A stretch of 10,351 nucleotides of DNA from Syntrophomonas sp. (GTDB lineage Bacteria; Bacillota; Syntrophomonadia; Syntrophomonadales; Syntrophomonadaceae): positions 1-10,351 of the forward strand of contig PWPP01000053.1 of assembly GCA_003558625.1 (NCBI GenBank), given 5' to 3'. How positions within the stretch are numbered: position 1 is the first letter of the stretch; every line of letters begins with the position of its first letter. Positions 1-5,717 of the stretch are shown here, one piece after another. The notes under the pieces were generated by a model, which saw only the letters and a program-made list of their open reading frames with translations, was not told the origin of the DNA and did no database searches. The translations under genes and the position numbers were made by a program.

Positions 1-165
1 ATTGACTGTGAACCGATAGTGTTCTAACAAAGAAGATATATCCTGTAAAGCAAACGACATGATAAGATCCCGGTTTCTCTTTATAATAACAGGCCTTTCA
101 CGAACGATCTCATCTATAAACTCGCTGAAATGTTGACGAGCATTAGTAGCACTAATTATTTTCAT
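1..165 (-). CDS. Phd/YefM-type antitoxin, N-terminal part (runs off the window edge)
   Basis: The minus strand reads MKIISATNARQHFSEFID and continues open for 55 codons to the first base of the window, so the C-terminus is missing. The pattern of a short beta strand, then S-A-T-N-A-R-Q-x-F followed by a helix and an I-V-x-E-x-P-V-I-I-K-R strand, is that of the Phd/YefM DNA-binding fold. Such proteins neutralise a RelE/YoeB- or Doc-type toxin and repress their own operon. The ATG at 165 is preferred because a GGGGGG run lies 7 nt upstream; an in-frame ATG at 171 sits only one base from that run. The partner toxin would lie beyond the left edge, if it exists. The family assignment is by motif only. 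Confidence 0.8.
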   Translation of the reverse strand, partial: MKIISATNARQHFSEFIDEIVRERPVIIKRNRDLIMSFALQDISSLLEHYRFTVN

Positions 166-179
166 AAACATTCCCCCCA

Positions 180-216
180 CACTTCGCATAATACATTATG
201 TGCAAAGTGTACGCAA
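180..216 (-). promoter_or_regulatory. Promoter and palindromic operator of the Phd/YefM-type gene
   Basis: Reading the minus strand, TTGCGT (216-211) is followed after 17 nt by TATTAT (193-188), a reasonable -35/-10 pair. The -10 and spacer are overlapped by CATAAT-AC-ATTATG (187-200), a perfect 6-bp inverted repeat. A wider imperfect pair, CACTT (180-184) and AAGTG (205-209), flanks it. Antitoxins of this family usually repress their own promoter by binding such palindromes; the operator role is inferred from position. Confidence 0.6.
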
Positions 217-240
217 TGTTTTTTTAAAATATGCATATGT

Positions 241-260
241 TGACCGATGAGGGCCGGTCA
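241..260. repeat. Small inverted repeat (6-bp stem)
   Basis: TGACCG (241-246) and CGGTCA (255-260) can pair around an 8-nt loop. It lies between the antitoxin promoter and the first 31-bp palindrome. No T-run follows on either strand, so it is not an obvious terminator. Confidence 0.35.
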
Positions 261-268
261 TGTGATCC

Positions 269-299
269 GTGAGTCAAACGGAACCGTCCCGTTTGACTC
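269..299 (+). repeat. 31-bp palindromic repeat, copy 1
   Basis: GTGAGTCAAAC, then GGAACCGTCCC, then GTTTGACTC. The arms GAGTCAAAC and GTTTGACTC pair perfectly over 9 bp. Four further copies lie at 7317-7347 (inverted), 8223-8253, 8271-8301 and 9812-9841 (inverted). This copy has G where the others have C or T just before TTTGACTC, which improves pairing. It resembles REP-type elements mobilised by RAYT (TnpA-REP) transposases; that link is from memory of the family, and no transposase is present here. Confidence 0.8.
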
Positions 300-680
300 A
301 TGGTATGATCCACGCTTGCGGTCTCCGGAAATCAATAACCGGCAATCATATCTATTTTTTTAAAGCCTTGTATCCTGATGTTTTCAAAGGATTTATTTAT
401 CCATTCTTTAGCGTAGAAAATGACATTCAATGGCCGGAAAGGTTTGCATGGATATCTTTTTTCATTTATTTCCCCGGTATGATCAGATCATGTCTGGCAA
501 CATCGATCATACCGGTGAGTAATGTTAAGGTGGCTTGTTTTAATGCCGGTATCCGGGACAGTTTCATCGTAGCATTAATAGGCAATCCCATCCGCCTGGC
601 GGAATTTCAGCCTGACTTGAACACGATTTTTCATCGCTGCCGATAAGAATATCCATTATAGTAAAAAAGGGGGGCGGAGA
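300..680. other. Region without a convincing gene; possible degraded coding sequence
   Basis: A plus-strand frame runs from 269 to 646, but its first eleven residues are simply the translated palindromic repeat and the rest resembles antisense sequence, so I do not call a gene. On the minus strand, 487-332 is open for 51 codons and reads like protein (it includes PLNVIFYAKEWINKSFENI), though it has no start codon. A second minus frame, about 600-475, is open in another phase. This could be a frameshifted gene remnant that I do not recognise. Confidence 0.3.
474..515. repeat. Inverted repeat with 11-bp perfect arms
   Basis: CCGGTATGATC (474-484) is the exact reverse complement of GATCATACCGG (505-515), with a 20-nt loop. 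No T-tract follows on either strand. Its purpose is unknown; it lies inside the degraded region. Confidence 0.6.
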
Positions 681-1547
681 TTGAAGATATCGGCTGGAAG
701 CAGTTCAGATCCCGGGCTCGAGGACGAGTTCATTGTTTGCTACTGGGAAGAGCGAGGAGGCGGTCTTTCTTATCATCCGGAGATTTCCCCGGACAGTTTG
801 ACCCTGGAACAGCTCGCAGCGGATATCATTGAAGTGACCCATTACCTGCGCCAGCGCTTTGGGCAGGATCGGATCTACCTGGCGGCACATTCGGGAGGCA
901 CCGCCTTTGCCATCGAAGTGGCGGCCAGAGCACCCGAGCTGTACCATGCATACATCGGCATAGCGCAGATCACCAGGCAGACCGAGTCTGAAAAGATCGC
1001 CTATCGATTTCTGCTGGATGAGTATCTGGCAGCGGGGAACAAAAAAATGGTGGATAAGCTGAAACGATATCCGGTGTTGGATGACGATGCGTATGTGCTG
1101 CCCTTTTTCAAATCCATGGTCCGTGATCAAGCGATGCACCAGCTGGGGGTAGGTACGATGCGAACGATGAAATCGGTCGAGAAGGATGTAGTTTTGCCCA
1201 TCATGTTATGCAAAGCATATACGGCCAGAGAGAAAATGGGTCTGTGGAAGTCAAAATTTTCCTTGATCACGAAGACGCAACTGGCCGAGCAGCTGATCGC
1301 CACCGATCTGACGGCCAGGGTCACTGGGCTTGAGATCCCGGTCTATTTTTTCAGTGGGGCTTATGATCTAACCGTCAATCATGAGCTGTCCAAATCTTAC
1401 TTGAACCAGTTAAAAGCACCGGTAAAAGGGTTTTATACCTTTGAAAACTCTGCCCATAGCCCGAATTTTGAAGAACCGGAAAAGATGATGGAGATTATCA
1501 GAAAGGATGTCCTGCGGGCAGAGAACAAACTCGCTGATAAACAATGA
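681..1547 (+). pseudogene. Alpha/beta hydrolase (S33, proline iminopeptidase-like), N-terminally truncated
   Basis: The 288-residue frame starts at TTG 681 with a strong purine-rich site (AAAAAAGGGGGGCGGAGA) just upstream. It matches alpha/beta hydrolases from the residues GLEDEF (12-17) onward: CYWEERGGGLS, the nucleophile elbow AHSGG with Ser71, the acid Asp229 in SGAYDLT and His259 in NSAHSPNF, so a full Ser-Asp-His triad is visible. Full-length relatives are about 60-90 residues longer, with an N-terminal membrane anchor or strand and an HGGPG oxyanion-hole motif. Both are absent, and I find no trace of them upstream in any frame. The first glycine of the elbow is also Ala (69). The resemblance begins abruptly near 711, so the first ten codons are probably recruited sequence. 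Likely a pseudogene or a protein with altered activity. Confidence 0.8.
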
Positions 1548-1603
1548 CCAAACAAGGGGACGTTGTTTTCGTTTGGTACTAGGCCACACTGGGCCGCATC
1601 AAG
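1548..1603 (+). repeat. Second repeat type (CAAACA-GGGGACG), copy 1, shortened
   Basis: The repeat starts one base after the hydrolase stop codon. CCAAAC (1548-1553) pairs with GTTTGG (1571-1576) around a GGGGACGTTG core. GGCCACACTGGGCC follows, then GCATCAAG (1596-1603). Compared with copies at 3084-3172 and 6127-6213 it lacks about 30 nt in the middle. An outer inverted pair AATGACC (1543-1549) and GGTCATT (1610-1616) encloses it. Confidence 0.65.
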
Positions 1604-1620
1604 TCTTATGGTCATTTATC

Positions 1621-1735
1621 GCCCTTTTTTGTTGCTGCTGACTGTACAAGGGCAGCCTGTGCCACATACTTTCCTGTGGCAAGAGCGAAACCATTGCACA
1701 GGAACCATTGTGTGGCTCATCGGTTCTGCCTGACC
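1621..1735. other. Structured intergenic segment with several short hairpins
   Basis: Short inverted repeats follow each other: GCCCTT (1621-1626) with AAGGGC (1648-1653), GCCACA (1661-1666) with TGTGGC (1675-1680), CACA (1697-1700) with TGTG (1709-1712), and an outer GGCAG (1651-1655) with CTGCC (1726-1730). CCATTG occurs twice (1691 and 1705). I cannot match it to a known RNA class, and no T-box or riboswitch motif is apparent. It may be a further repeat element or a terminator remnant. Confidence 0.3.
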
Positions 1736-1764
1736 TTGACAAATCGATGGCTCCATGCTATCTT
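1736..1764 (+). promoter_or_regulatory. Sigma-A-type promoter for the rsgA leader transcript
   Basis: TTGACA (1736-1741), a perfect consensus -35, is followed after exactly 17 nt by TATCTT (1759-1764). Transcription would start near 1771, leaving a leader of roughly 195 nt before the GTPase gene. It is one of the strongest promoter matches in the window. Confidence 0.7.
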
Positions 1765-1795
1765 ATATCAGAATTTCAAAATAAGAGGTGTGTGG

Positions 1796-1813
1796 ATGTC
1801 GGTCATTCGCTAA
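1796..1813 (+). CDS. Five-codon leader peptide (MSVIR) upstream of rsgA
   Basis: ATG TCG GTC ATT CGC TAA encodes MSVIR. It is preceded by AAGAGGTG (1783-1790), a near-perfect Shine-Dalgarno sequence with a 5-nt spacer. It lies about 25 nt after the predicted transcription start and 110-150 nt before an intrinsic terminator, the usual place for a regulatory uORF. Its coding bases 1800-1808 are exactly complementary to 1880-1888, so a ribosome on the uORF would block that pairing. The peptide is too short to identify by similarity. The start signal is the main evidence for translation. Confidence 0.5.
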   Translation: MSVIR

Positions 1814-1912
1814 GGTAATCATTTGTATCGCAGAAGTGGGATTTTAACCTGCTTATTTTGTGTGCCCGAATGCCTTGCTGAATGACCGGAGAAGTGTTTA
1901 TCCAACACCTTC
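1800..1912 (+). promoter_or_regulatory. Candidate attenuator leader RNA folding of rsgA
   Basis: CGGTCATTC (1800-1808, inside the uORF) pairs perfectly with GAATGACCG (1880-1888). Between them AAGTGGG and CCTGCTT (about 1834-1854) can form a 7-bp stem with two G-U pairs. Immediately after, GAAGTGTT (1891-1898) pairs with AACACCTTC (1904-1912) with one bulge. These precede the terminator at 1927-1952. The arrangement resembles ribosome-mediated attenuators of antibiotic-resistance genes, but I could not identify a clear antiterminator strand by eye. Confidence 0.5.
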
Positions 1913-1926
1913 TTCTGTTTGGCTTG

Positions 1927-1952
1927 AAGCGCAGTGGGGAACTGCGCTTTTT
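1927..1952 (+). terminator. rsgA: Intrinsic terminator in the rsgA leader
   Basis: AAGCGCAGT (1927-1935) and ACTGCGCTT (1941-1949) form a perfect 9-bp stem with a 5-nt loop (GGGGA), running into T 1948-1952. It stands 14 nt before the ATG at 1967 and downstream of a promoter and uORF with no other gene between. Transcripts from 1771 must therefore pass it to express the GTPase, which is the basis for calling it an attenuator rather than a plain gene-end terminator. Confidence 0.75.
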
Positions 1953-1966
1953 GGTTTTCGCAGGGT

Positions 1967-3079
1967 ATGGGGAAGATCTATTGGCGAAAGGATTTGGAAC
2001 CATTGACTACTGATTTGAAAAATTACGGACTGGACGAGCGATTGGAACAGGAAGCCACCATGTATACGGACCTGTTCGTCGCACGGGTTACCGAGCAACA
2101 CCGTGATCTATATAAAGTGATGTGCGAAGGAGGCGAAATCGGTGCCGGCGTTTCCGGAAAGCTGGCCTACAATGCGGATGACCCGACCAGTTTCCCCGCC
2201 GTTGGGGATTGGGTGATGATCGACCGCATAGATGGAAGCAGCGGCAACGCCGTCATTCATCATATCCTGCCCAGAAAAAGTGTTTTGGCGCGGCAGGCTG
2301 CCGGCTCGGAGAATAAAGGACAGGTTATTGCAGCCAATATTGATACCATCTTTATCTGTATGTCGCTCAATGCGGATTTCAATGTCCGCCGGATGGAACG
2401 ATATTTGACCATCGCATGGGAAAGCATGGCTACCCCGGTTATTGTATTGACGAAATCCGATTTGTGCATTGACCTGCCGCAGAAGCTGGAAGAACTTACC
2501 TCTGTTGGCATGGGTGTCGATATCATCTCCTGTTCTTCCGAAGATAGAGCCGGGTACGAAGAAATGAATACTTATACCCAGAAAGGCAAAACGATAGCGT
2601 TTGTCGGCTCGTCGGGCGTTGGCAAGTCCACGATCATCAACCATCTGTTAGGGCGGGAGATGCTTGCAACCAGGACGATCCGTGAAGGTGATGATAAAGG
2701 CCGCCACACGACTACACACCGCCAACTGCTCTTATTACCGGGTGGTGGTATCGTCATCGATACGCCCGGTATGCGGGAGTTACAGATCTATACGGGGAAC
2801 CTGTCCAAAACCTTTGAGGACGTTGAGGAAATTGCATCCCGGTGCAGATTTGGTGATTGTTCTCACGGCACGGAGCCGGGGTGTGCGATCAGGGACGCGA
2901 TTGAAAGCGGAACCCTGGCGGAGAAAAGATTTGAAAGCTATCAGAAATTACGACGCGAATTATCTTATGCCGGCCTGAATGCCCGCCAGCTCGAAAACGA
3001 AAAAATCAATAGAATGTTTGGCAGCAAGGATGAAATGAAACGTATGAAGAAGCATGTGAAAGAACGAAACAGAAGATAA
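1967..3079 (+). CDS. rsgA: Ribosome small subunit-dependent GTPase A (RsgA/YjeQ/EngC)
   Basis: Circularly permuted GTPase that acts in late maturation of the 30S ribosomal subunit. An N-terminal OB-fold (about residues 35-105, with SGKLAYNADDPTSFPAVGDWV) precedes the GTPase domain. The motifs come in the permuted order: TKSD (162-165), then GSSGVGKST (214-222), the GRHTTTHR switch (245-252) and DTPG (265-268). A zinc-finger region follows with Cys293, Cys298, His300 and Cys306. The length (370 residues) is normal. ATG 1967 has AGGG only one base away. TTG 2003, with AAAGGA 10 nt upstream, gives MTTDLKNYG and fits the family's usual N-terminus better, so the true start may be 2003. A GTG at 1934 lies inside the terminator stem and is unlikely. 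The gene has its own promoter, uORF and terminator upstream, unusual for this housekeeping family, and a repeat begins 5 nt after its stop. Confidence 0.93.
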   Translation: MGKIYWRKDLEPLTTDLKNYGLDERLEQEATMYTDLFVARVTEQHRDLYKVMCEGGEIGAGVSGKLAYNADDPTSFPAVGDWVMIDRIDGSSGNAVIHHILPRKSVLARQAAGSENKGQVIAANIDTIFICMSLNADFNVRRMERYLTIAWESMATPVIVLTKSDLCIDLPQKLEELTSVGMGVDIISCSSEDRAGYEEMNTYTQKGKTIAFVGSSGVGKSTIINHLLGREMLATRTIREGDDKGRHTTTHRQLLLLPGGGIVIDTPGMRELQIYTGNLSKTFEDVEEIASRCRFGDCSHGTEPGCAIRDAIESGTLAEKRFESYQKLRRELSYAGLNARQLENEKINRMFGSKDEMKRMKKHVKERNRR

Positions 3080-3083
3080 AAAT

Positions 3084-3172
3084 CCAAACAGGGGGACGCT
3101 GTTTTTGTTTGGGACCTCTGGCCAGTGGGGGCTGTACGTATTCAAGCGCCATCCAGTGCATCAAGTAGAGCC
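3084..3172 (+). repeat. Second repeat type, copy 2 (89 nt, best copy)
   Basis: CCAAACAGGGGGACG opens the element 5 nt after the rsgA stop codon. TTTTTGTTTGGGAC follows, then GGCCAGTGGGGG, and GCATCAAGTAGAGCC closes it (3158-3172). The copy at 6127-6213 keeps the same order of blocks; the copy at 1548-1603 keeps both ends. CCAAAC and GTTTGG form a terminal hairpin. Two of three copies lie directly at a gene's 3' end, as REP-type elements often do. Confidence 0.7.
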
Positions 3173-3244
3173 ACCGGGTGCAGCCGGAAGTCCAAATCTT
3201 GTGCCGAGCAAGCAGTCCCTCCCGTGAACAGGGCATCATCCTTA

Positions 3245-3266
3245 CCGGGCCGGCCAGTCGGCCCGG
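3245..3266. repeat. GC-rich hairpin, 8-bp perfect arms
   Basis: CCGGGCCG (3245-3252) pairs with CGGCCCGG (3259-3266) around a 6-nt loop. No T-run follows on the plus strand. It may be a terminator remnant or part of the nearby repeat cluster. Confidence 0.5.
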
Positions 3267-3281
3267 GCCAATAAATGAGAG

Positions 3282-3363
3282 GTGGTAAACTTTTTCGCTG
3301 TCAAAAAAGGAAAAGTGGTAAACTTTTTGGCTGTCAAAAGCGGTAAACTAATTCATTGTCAAG
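3282..3363 (+). mobile_element. Three near-tandem repeats resembling an IS21-family end (remnant)
   Basis: GTGGTAAACTTTTTCGCTGT (3282), GTGGTAAACTTTTTGGCTGT (3315) and a diverged GCGGTAAACTAATTCATTGT (3340), each followed by CAAAA or CAAG, are spaced 33 and 25 nt apart. IS21-family insertion sequences carry multiple repeated sequences of about this size at their ends, where the transposase binds. No istA or istB gene is nearby, so this would be a solo end left by deletion. The family link is from memory of such ends, not a match I could run. Confidence 0.45.
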
Positions 3364-3415
3364 CCCCGGATCTGCGGACCTTTCCTGTACAGGTGAGGCG
3401 GCCAGGCCGGGGCTT
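3361..3415. repeat. Inverted repeat with nested palindrome
   Basis: AAGCCCCGG (3361-3369) pairs exactly with CCGGGGCTT (3407-3415). The 37-nt interior contains the palindrome CCTGTACAGG (3384-3393), giving a two-level stem. It abuts the IS-end-like repeats. TAGTTTCT follows, too weak for a confident terminator call. Confidence 0.55.
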
Positions 3416-3515
3416 AGTTTCTAATCCACCGGACCCATCACCCCCGTAATTCTGAAGCGATCGGATCTATCAGACCCCCGTTGACTGAGCAACGAGAATC
3501 TTCCAGGAAGCGTAC

Positions 3516-3629
3516 TCAGTGGACGATATGGGGTCCACCCTGACGGCGCAGGGCCCGGCCCAGTTCACCGGCCGAAGTGACCAGCACCTCTTTGCCCCCG
3601 GCTTCGATGAATTTTATGGCAGCAGCAAT
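3516..3629 (-). pseudogene. arcC: Carbamate kinase, C-terminal remnant
   Basis: The minus strand reads AAIKFIEAGGKEVLVTSAGE, then LGRALRRQGGPHIVH and a stop. This is the characteristic end of carbamate kinase (the family reads close to A-A-I-x-F-V/L-E-x-G-G-K-x-A-I-I-T-S ... G-T-x-I-V). Carbamate kinase makes ATP from carbamoyl phosphate in fermentative arginine or purine breakdown. Only the last 35 or so of roughly 310 residues remain. The resemblance stops at about 3629, one base before a 28-bp repeat, so the rest of the gene was lost or moved at that junction. Confidence 0.75.
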
Positions 3630-3630
3630 T

Positions 3631-3658
3631 ATAAGTTAATAAGTTAATAGACAGTCTC
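3631..3658. repeat. 28-bp interspersed repeat, copy A
   Basis: ATAAGTTAATAAGTTAATAG followed by ACAGTCTC recurs at 6257-6284 with a single mismatch (ACTGTCTC). It contains AAGTTAAT twice in tandem and an AGAC-GTCT palindrome. This copy sits exactly between the carbamate kinase remnant and the stop codon of the ABC ATPase gene, sharing its last two bases with that stop. It looks like the end of a mobile or recombining element. Confidence 0.7.
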
Positions 3659-4601
3659 ATTCCTGTTCATTAATGGTTCTGAAGAGGATCTCCTCCAGGG
3701 TGCTTTCTTTTATTCCGAAATACAGGATTTTAGGATTGACCTGATGTATGGTTGCGAGGATGTGAGGGCGGACTTCCGTACCGCGGTTCACATTTACCAG
3801 AATTCTGTTCCCTCTGGCTTGCACATAGTTCATGTAGTTTAATGCTTCCAATGCTTTGACAACCGCGTCATCCGCCTCCTGCAGTATGATCTCTATATCG
3901 ATGCTCTCTTTGGCCGTATTCCGCAGATTTTCCACACTGTCCAGGGCCACGATTTTGCCATGATCGAAAATGGCGACTTCATCACAAATGACTTCGACTT
4001 CGGGTAGAACATGGGAAGACATGACTAAGGTGAATTGCAGTTCTTCTTTCAGTTTTATAATCAGCTCGCGGATGTTTTTAGCACCGGCAGGATCGAGTCC
4101 AAGTGTGGGCTCATCTAAAAACAGCACCCTGGGTTCGGAAAGCAACGACTGCGCCAGAGCCAGCCGGTGCCTCATGCCACGGGAAAAGGTGCCGGCATAT
4201 TCATCCCTTTTATCCATCAGGTTTACATAGCGCAAACATTTATCGATTCTTTCATCCTGCACATTTCGGGGGATATCTAGCAGCCGGCAGAAGTATTTTA
4301 GTATTTCAAACGTTGTCATCCTGGCATAAAAACCGGGATTTTCGGAAACATAGCCGATATTTCTACGGACCTCCATAGGATGTTTGGCAACATCGTATCC
4401 GGCTACGACGGCCTGCCCTTTATCTGCTTTCAGCAGACTGACTAAAATTTTGAGGGTTGTAGTTTTGCCGGCACCATTCAGCCCGAGCATCCCAAATGCG
4501 GAGCCTTTTTTCACGTTAAAACTGATATCATTTACGGCGATGGTTTTTCCATAGTTTTTGCTTATATTATTTACTTCGATGGTATATTCAAGCGGGTTCA
4601 T
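3657..4601 (-). CDS. ABC transporter ATP-binding protein (ABC-2 exporter type)
   Basis: Cytoplasmic ATPase that would power the permease encoded just upstream. Numbering from the upstream ATG (4610): Walker A GLNGAGKTT (43-51), ABC signature FSRGM (142-146, a variant of LSGGQ typical of the ABC-2/CcmA-like group), Walker B VLFLDEP (162-168), D-loop GLD and His200 in SSH. A roughly 100-residue C-terminal extension ends in STLEEILFR, as in many ABC-2 ATPases. I prefer the ATG at 4601 (MNPLEYT): AAAGGG lies 9 nt before it, whereas it directly touches the ATG at 4610. The gene is second in a two-gene operon. Its substrate cannot be told from sequence. Its stop codon touches a 28-bp repeat and no terminator is seen after it. 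Confidence 0.92.
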   Translation of the reverse strand: MNPLEYTIEVNNISKNYGKTIAVNDISFNVKKGSAFGMLGLNGAGKTTTLKILVSLLKADKGQAVVAGYDVAKHPMEVRRNIGYVSENPGFYARMTTFEILKYFCRLLDIPRNVQDERIDKCLRYVNLMDKRDEYAGTFSRGMRHRLALAQSLLSEPRVLFLDEPTLGLDPAGAKNIRELIIKLKEELQFTLVMSSHVLPEVEVICDEVAIFDHGKIVALDSVENLRNTAKESIDIEIILQEADDAVVKALEALNYMNYVQARGNRILVNVNRGTEVRPHILATIHQVNPKILYFGIKESTLEEILFRTINEQE

Positions 4602-4633
4602 TTTTCCCATCCCTTTCTGACTTAACCCTTCGT

Positions 4634-4661
4634 GATCTGCGGCTTGGAGACCCAGCAGATC
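4634..4661 (-). repeat. Intercistronic hairpin between permease and ATPase genes
   Basis: GATCTGC (4634-4640) and GCAGATC (4655-4661) pair around a 14-nt loop, starting directly after the permease stop codon and about 33 nt before the ATPase start. No T-run follows on the minus strand. It could stabilise the upstream mRNA or tune the ratio of the two subunits. Confidence 0.5.
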
Positions 4662-5453
4662 CTAAGCCTTGAAGGTGATATCCTGTTTTTCAAAGACTTT
4701 GCTGCTGACAAACAATAGGAATAATGTCATTACCAATAATGAAATAATACAGATAAAAAAATCTGAACCACTGCTTATGGCCAACCTCTGGTAGCCGGCA
4801 AAAATGCTCATGGCAAATTTTAATGGCAGTGGCGCCAGTGATATATCACTGATCTGTAAAACCATTAGAAATCTATTCAATATCTCGTTTCCCAGGGGAT
4901 GCGATGGAGCCATCAGGAGCACACCGATAATACCTGCGGTGGCAGTACTGCGGGCGAATAGAGAAATAAAAATCATCAGCGCCAGATAATACATGGTTAC
5001 AAAAGTAAGAATGGTTACCATGGATAACCATTCGCTCAATGGGGGCATGGGCAGATTCCATCGATAGGTAGAGATGCCGGTCCATTGAGCATAATAATAA
5101 GCCAGCGCCAATTCCAGTATCAAAAGAGGGATTATGATTAGTATATAGTTTATATATTTGCCCAGTAATATGCTGGTCCGGGGCACAGGTTTGGTTAAGA
5201 CCAGGTCCAATGCACCCTTCTCCCTCTCCCCGGTGATCGAATCCATGGCAGCCAGGACCGCGATCAGCGGACATAATACTGTGAATAATTCAAAAAAGGG
5301 ACCGATGACATTTTTCGAGTCTGCGGTCGGTCCTACCTCGGTATATAGTGCCATAATAATTCCACCGAAGATCAAGATGATCAAAAATATAAGCTTTGAA
5401 CTACGGACATGCTCCATAAACTCTTTGTTTAGTACTGCCAGTATCTTCATCAT
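4662..5453 (-). CDS. ABC-2 type transporter permease
   Basis: Integral membrane protein of 263 residues with six likely membrane segments at about 20-37, 55-70, 101-122, 146-166, 169-182 and 231-251. The stretch DSITGEREKGALDLVLTKPV (71-90) between segments 2 and 3 is the hallmark cytoplasmic loop of the ABC-2/NosY-like permeases, which pair with an ATPase such as the next gene. The N-terminus (KEFMEHVRSSKLIF) is also typical. It starts at ATG ATG (5453/5450) behind GGAG. It comes first in the operon, 60 nt ahead of the ATPase start. An export role is inferred from family; the cargo is unknown. Confidence 0.88.
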   Translation of the reverse strand: MMKILAVLNKEFMEHVRSSKLIFLIILIFGGIIMALYTEVGPTADSKNVIGPFFELFTVLCPLIAVLAAMDSITGEREKGALDLVLTKPVPRTSILLGKYINYILIIIPLLILELALAYYYAQWTGISTYRWNLPMPPLSEWLSMVTILTFVTMYYLALMIFISLFARSTATAGIIGVLLMAPSHPLGNEILNRFLMVLQISDISLAPLPLKFAMSIFAGYQRLAISSGSDFFICIISLLVMTLFLLFVSSKVFEKQDITFKA

Positions 5454-5689
5454 CTCTTAATTTCTCCTTTTGACCTGCTTGATGCTGGGGATGAAGTGCC
5501 TTTCCACCAGGGCGCCCTTATGATCGGACTATTAGGCCGGTCTTAAACGAGGATTTTGCATAATTCAATAATTTTTTGAAAAGCACTTCTGCAAATAGAA
5601 TATATAGAGTCTGGATCCTATTGAAGATGCAATATATAGAACAATTTTTTAGGAAACCTGAGTATGCAAAACGGTCAAATAACAGCCGC
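5454..5689. promoter_or_regulatory. Upstream region of the ABC operon with a pair of direct repeats
   Basis: This gene-free stretch holds AATATATAGA twice (5599-5608 and 5631-5640), 32 bp apart, about three helical turns, each with a nearby GCAA. They could be half-sites for a regulator of the ABC operon. On the minus strand, TTGCAT and a TATATA-like element occur in the right order but with a spacer of 18-20 nt, so I do not fix a promoter. A GGCCGGTC motif lies at 5533-5540. Confidence 0.35.
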
Positions 5690-5717
5690 TTATAAAAATC
5701 TCATCTATTTTTTATAA
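5690..5717. terminator. Weak AT-rich hairpin at the end of the DUF3784 gene
   Basis: TTATAAAAA (5690-5698) pairs with TTTTTATAA (5709-5717) over 9 bp and overlaps the stop codon at 5705-5707. With no G-C pairs it would be weak; it could act as a poor terminator on the minus strand, allowing read-through to the ABC operon. Confidence 0.3.

Noticed and set aside
269..646. 125-codon plus-strand frame after the antitoxin gene
   Set aside because: Its first residues (MSQTEPSRLTH) are the translated 31-bp palindrome, there is no ribosome site, and the rest has no recognisable protein pattern.
1621..1966. T-box or metabolite riboswitch ahead of rsgA
   Set aside because: No T-box TGGNACCGCG sequence or known aptamer core is visible; the uORF plus terminator explains the layout better.
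2108..2644. 178-codon minus-strand frame inside rsgA
   Set aside because: Fully antisense to well-conserved RsgA motifs, with no start signal.
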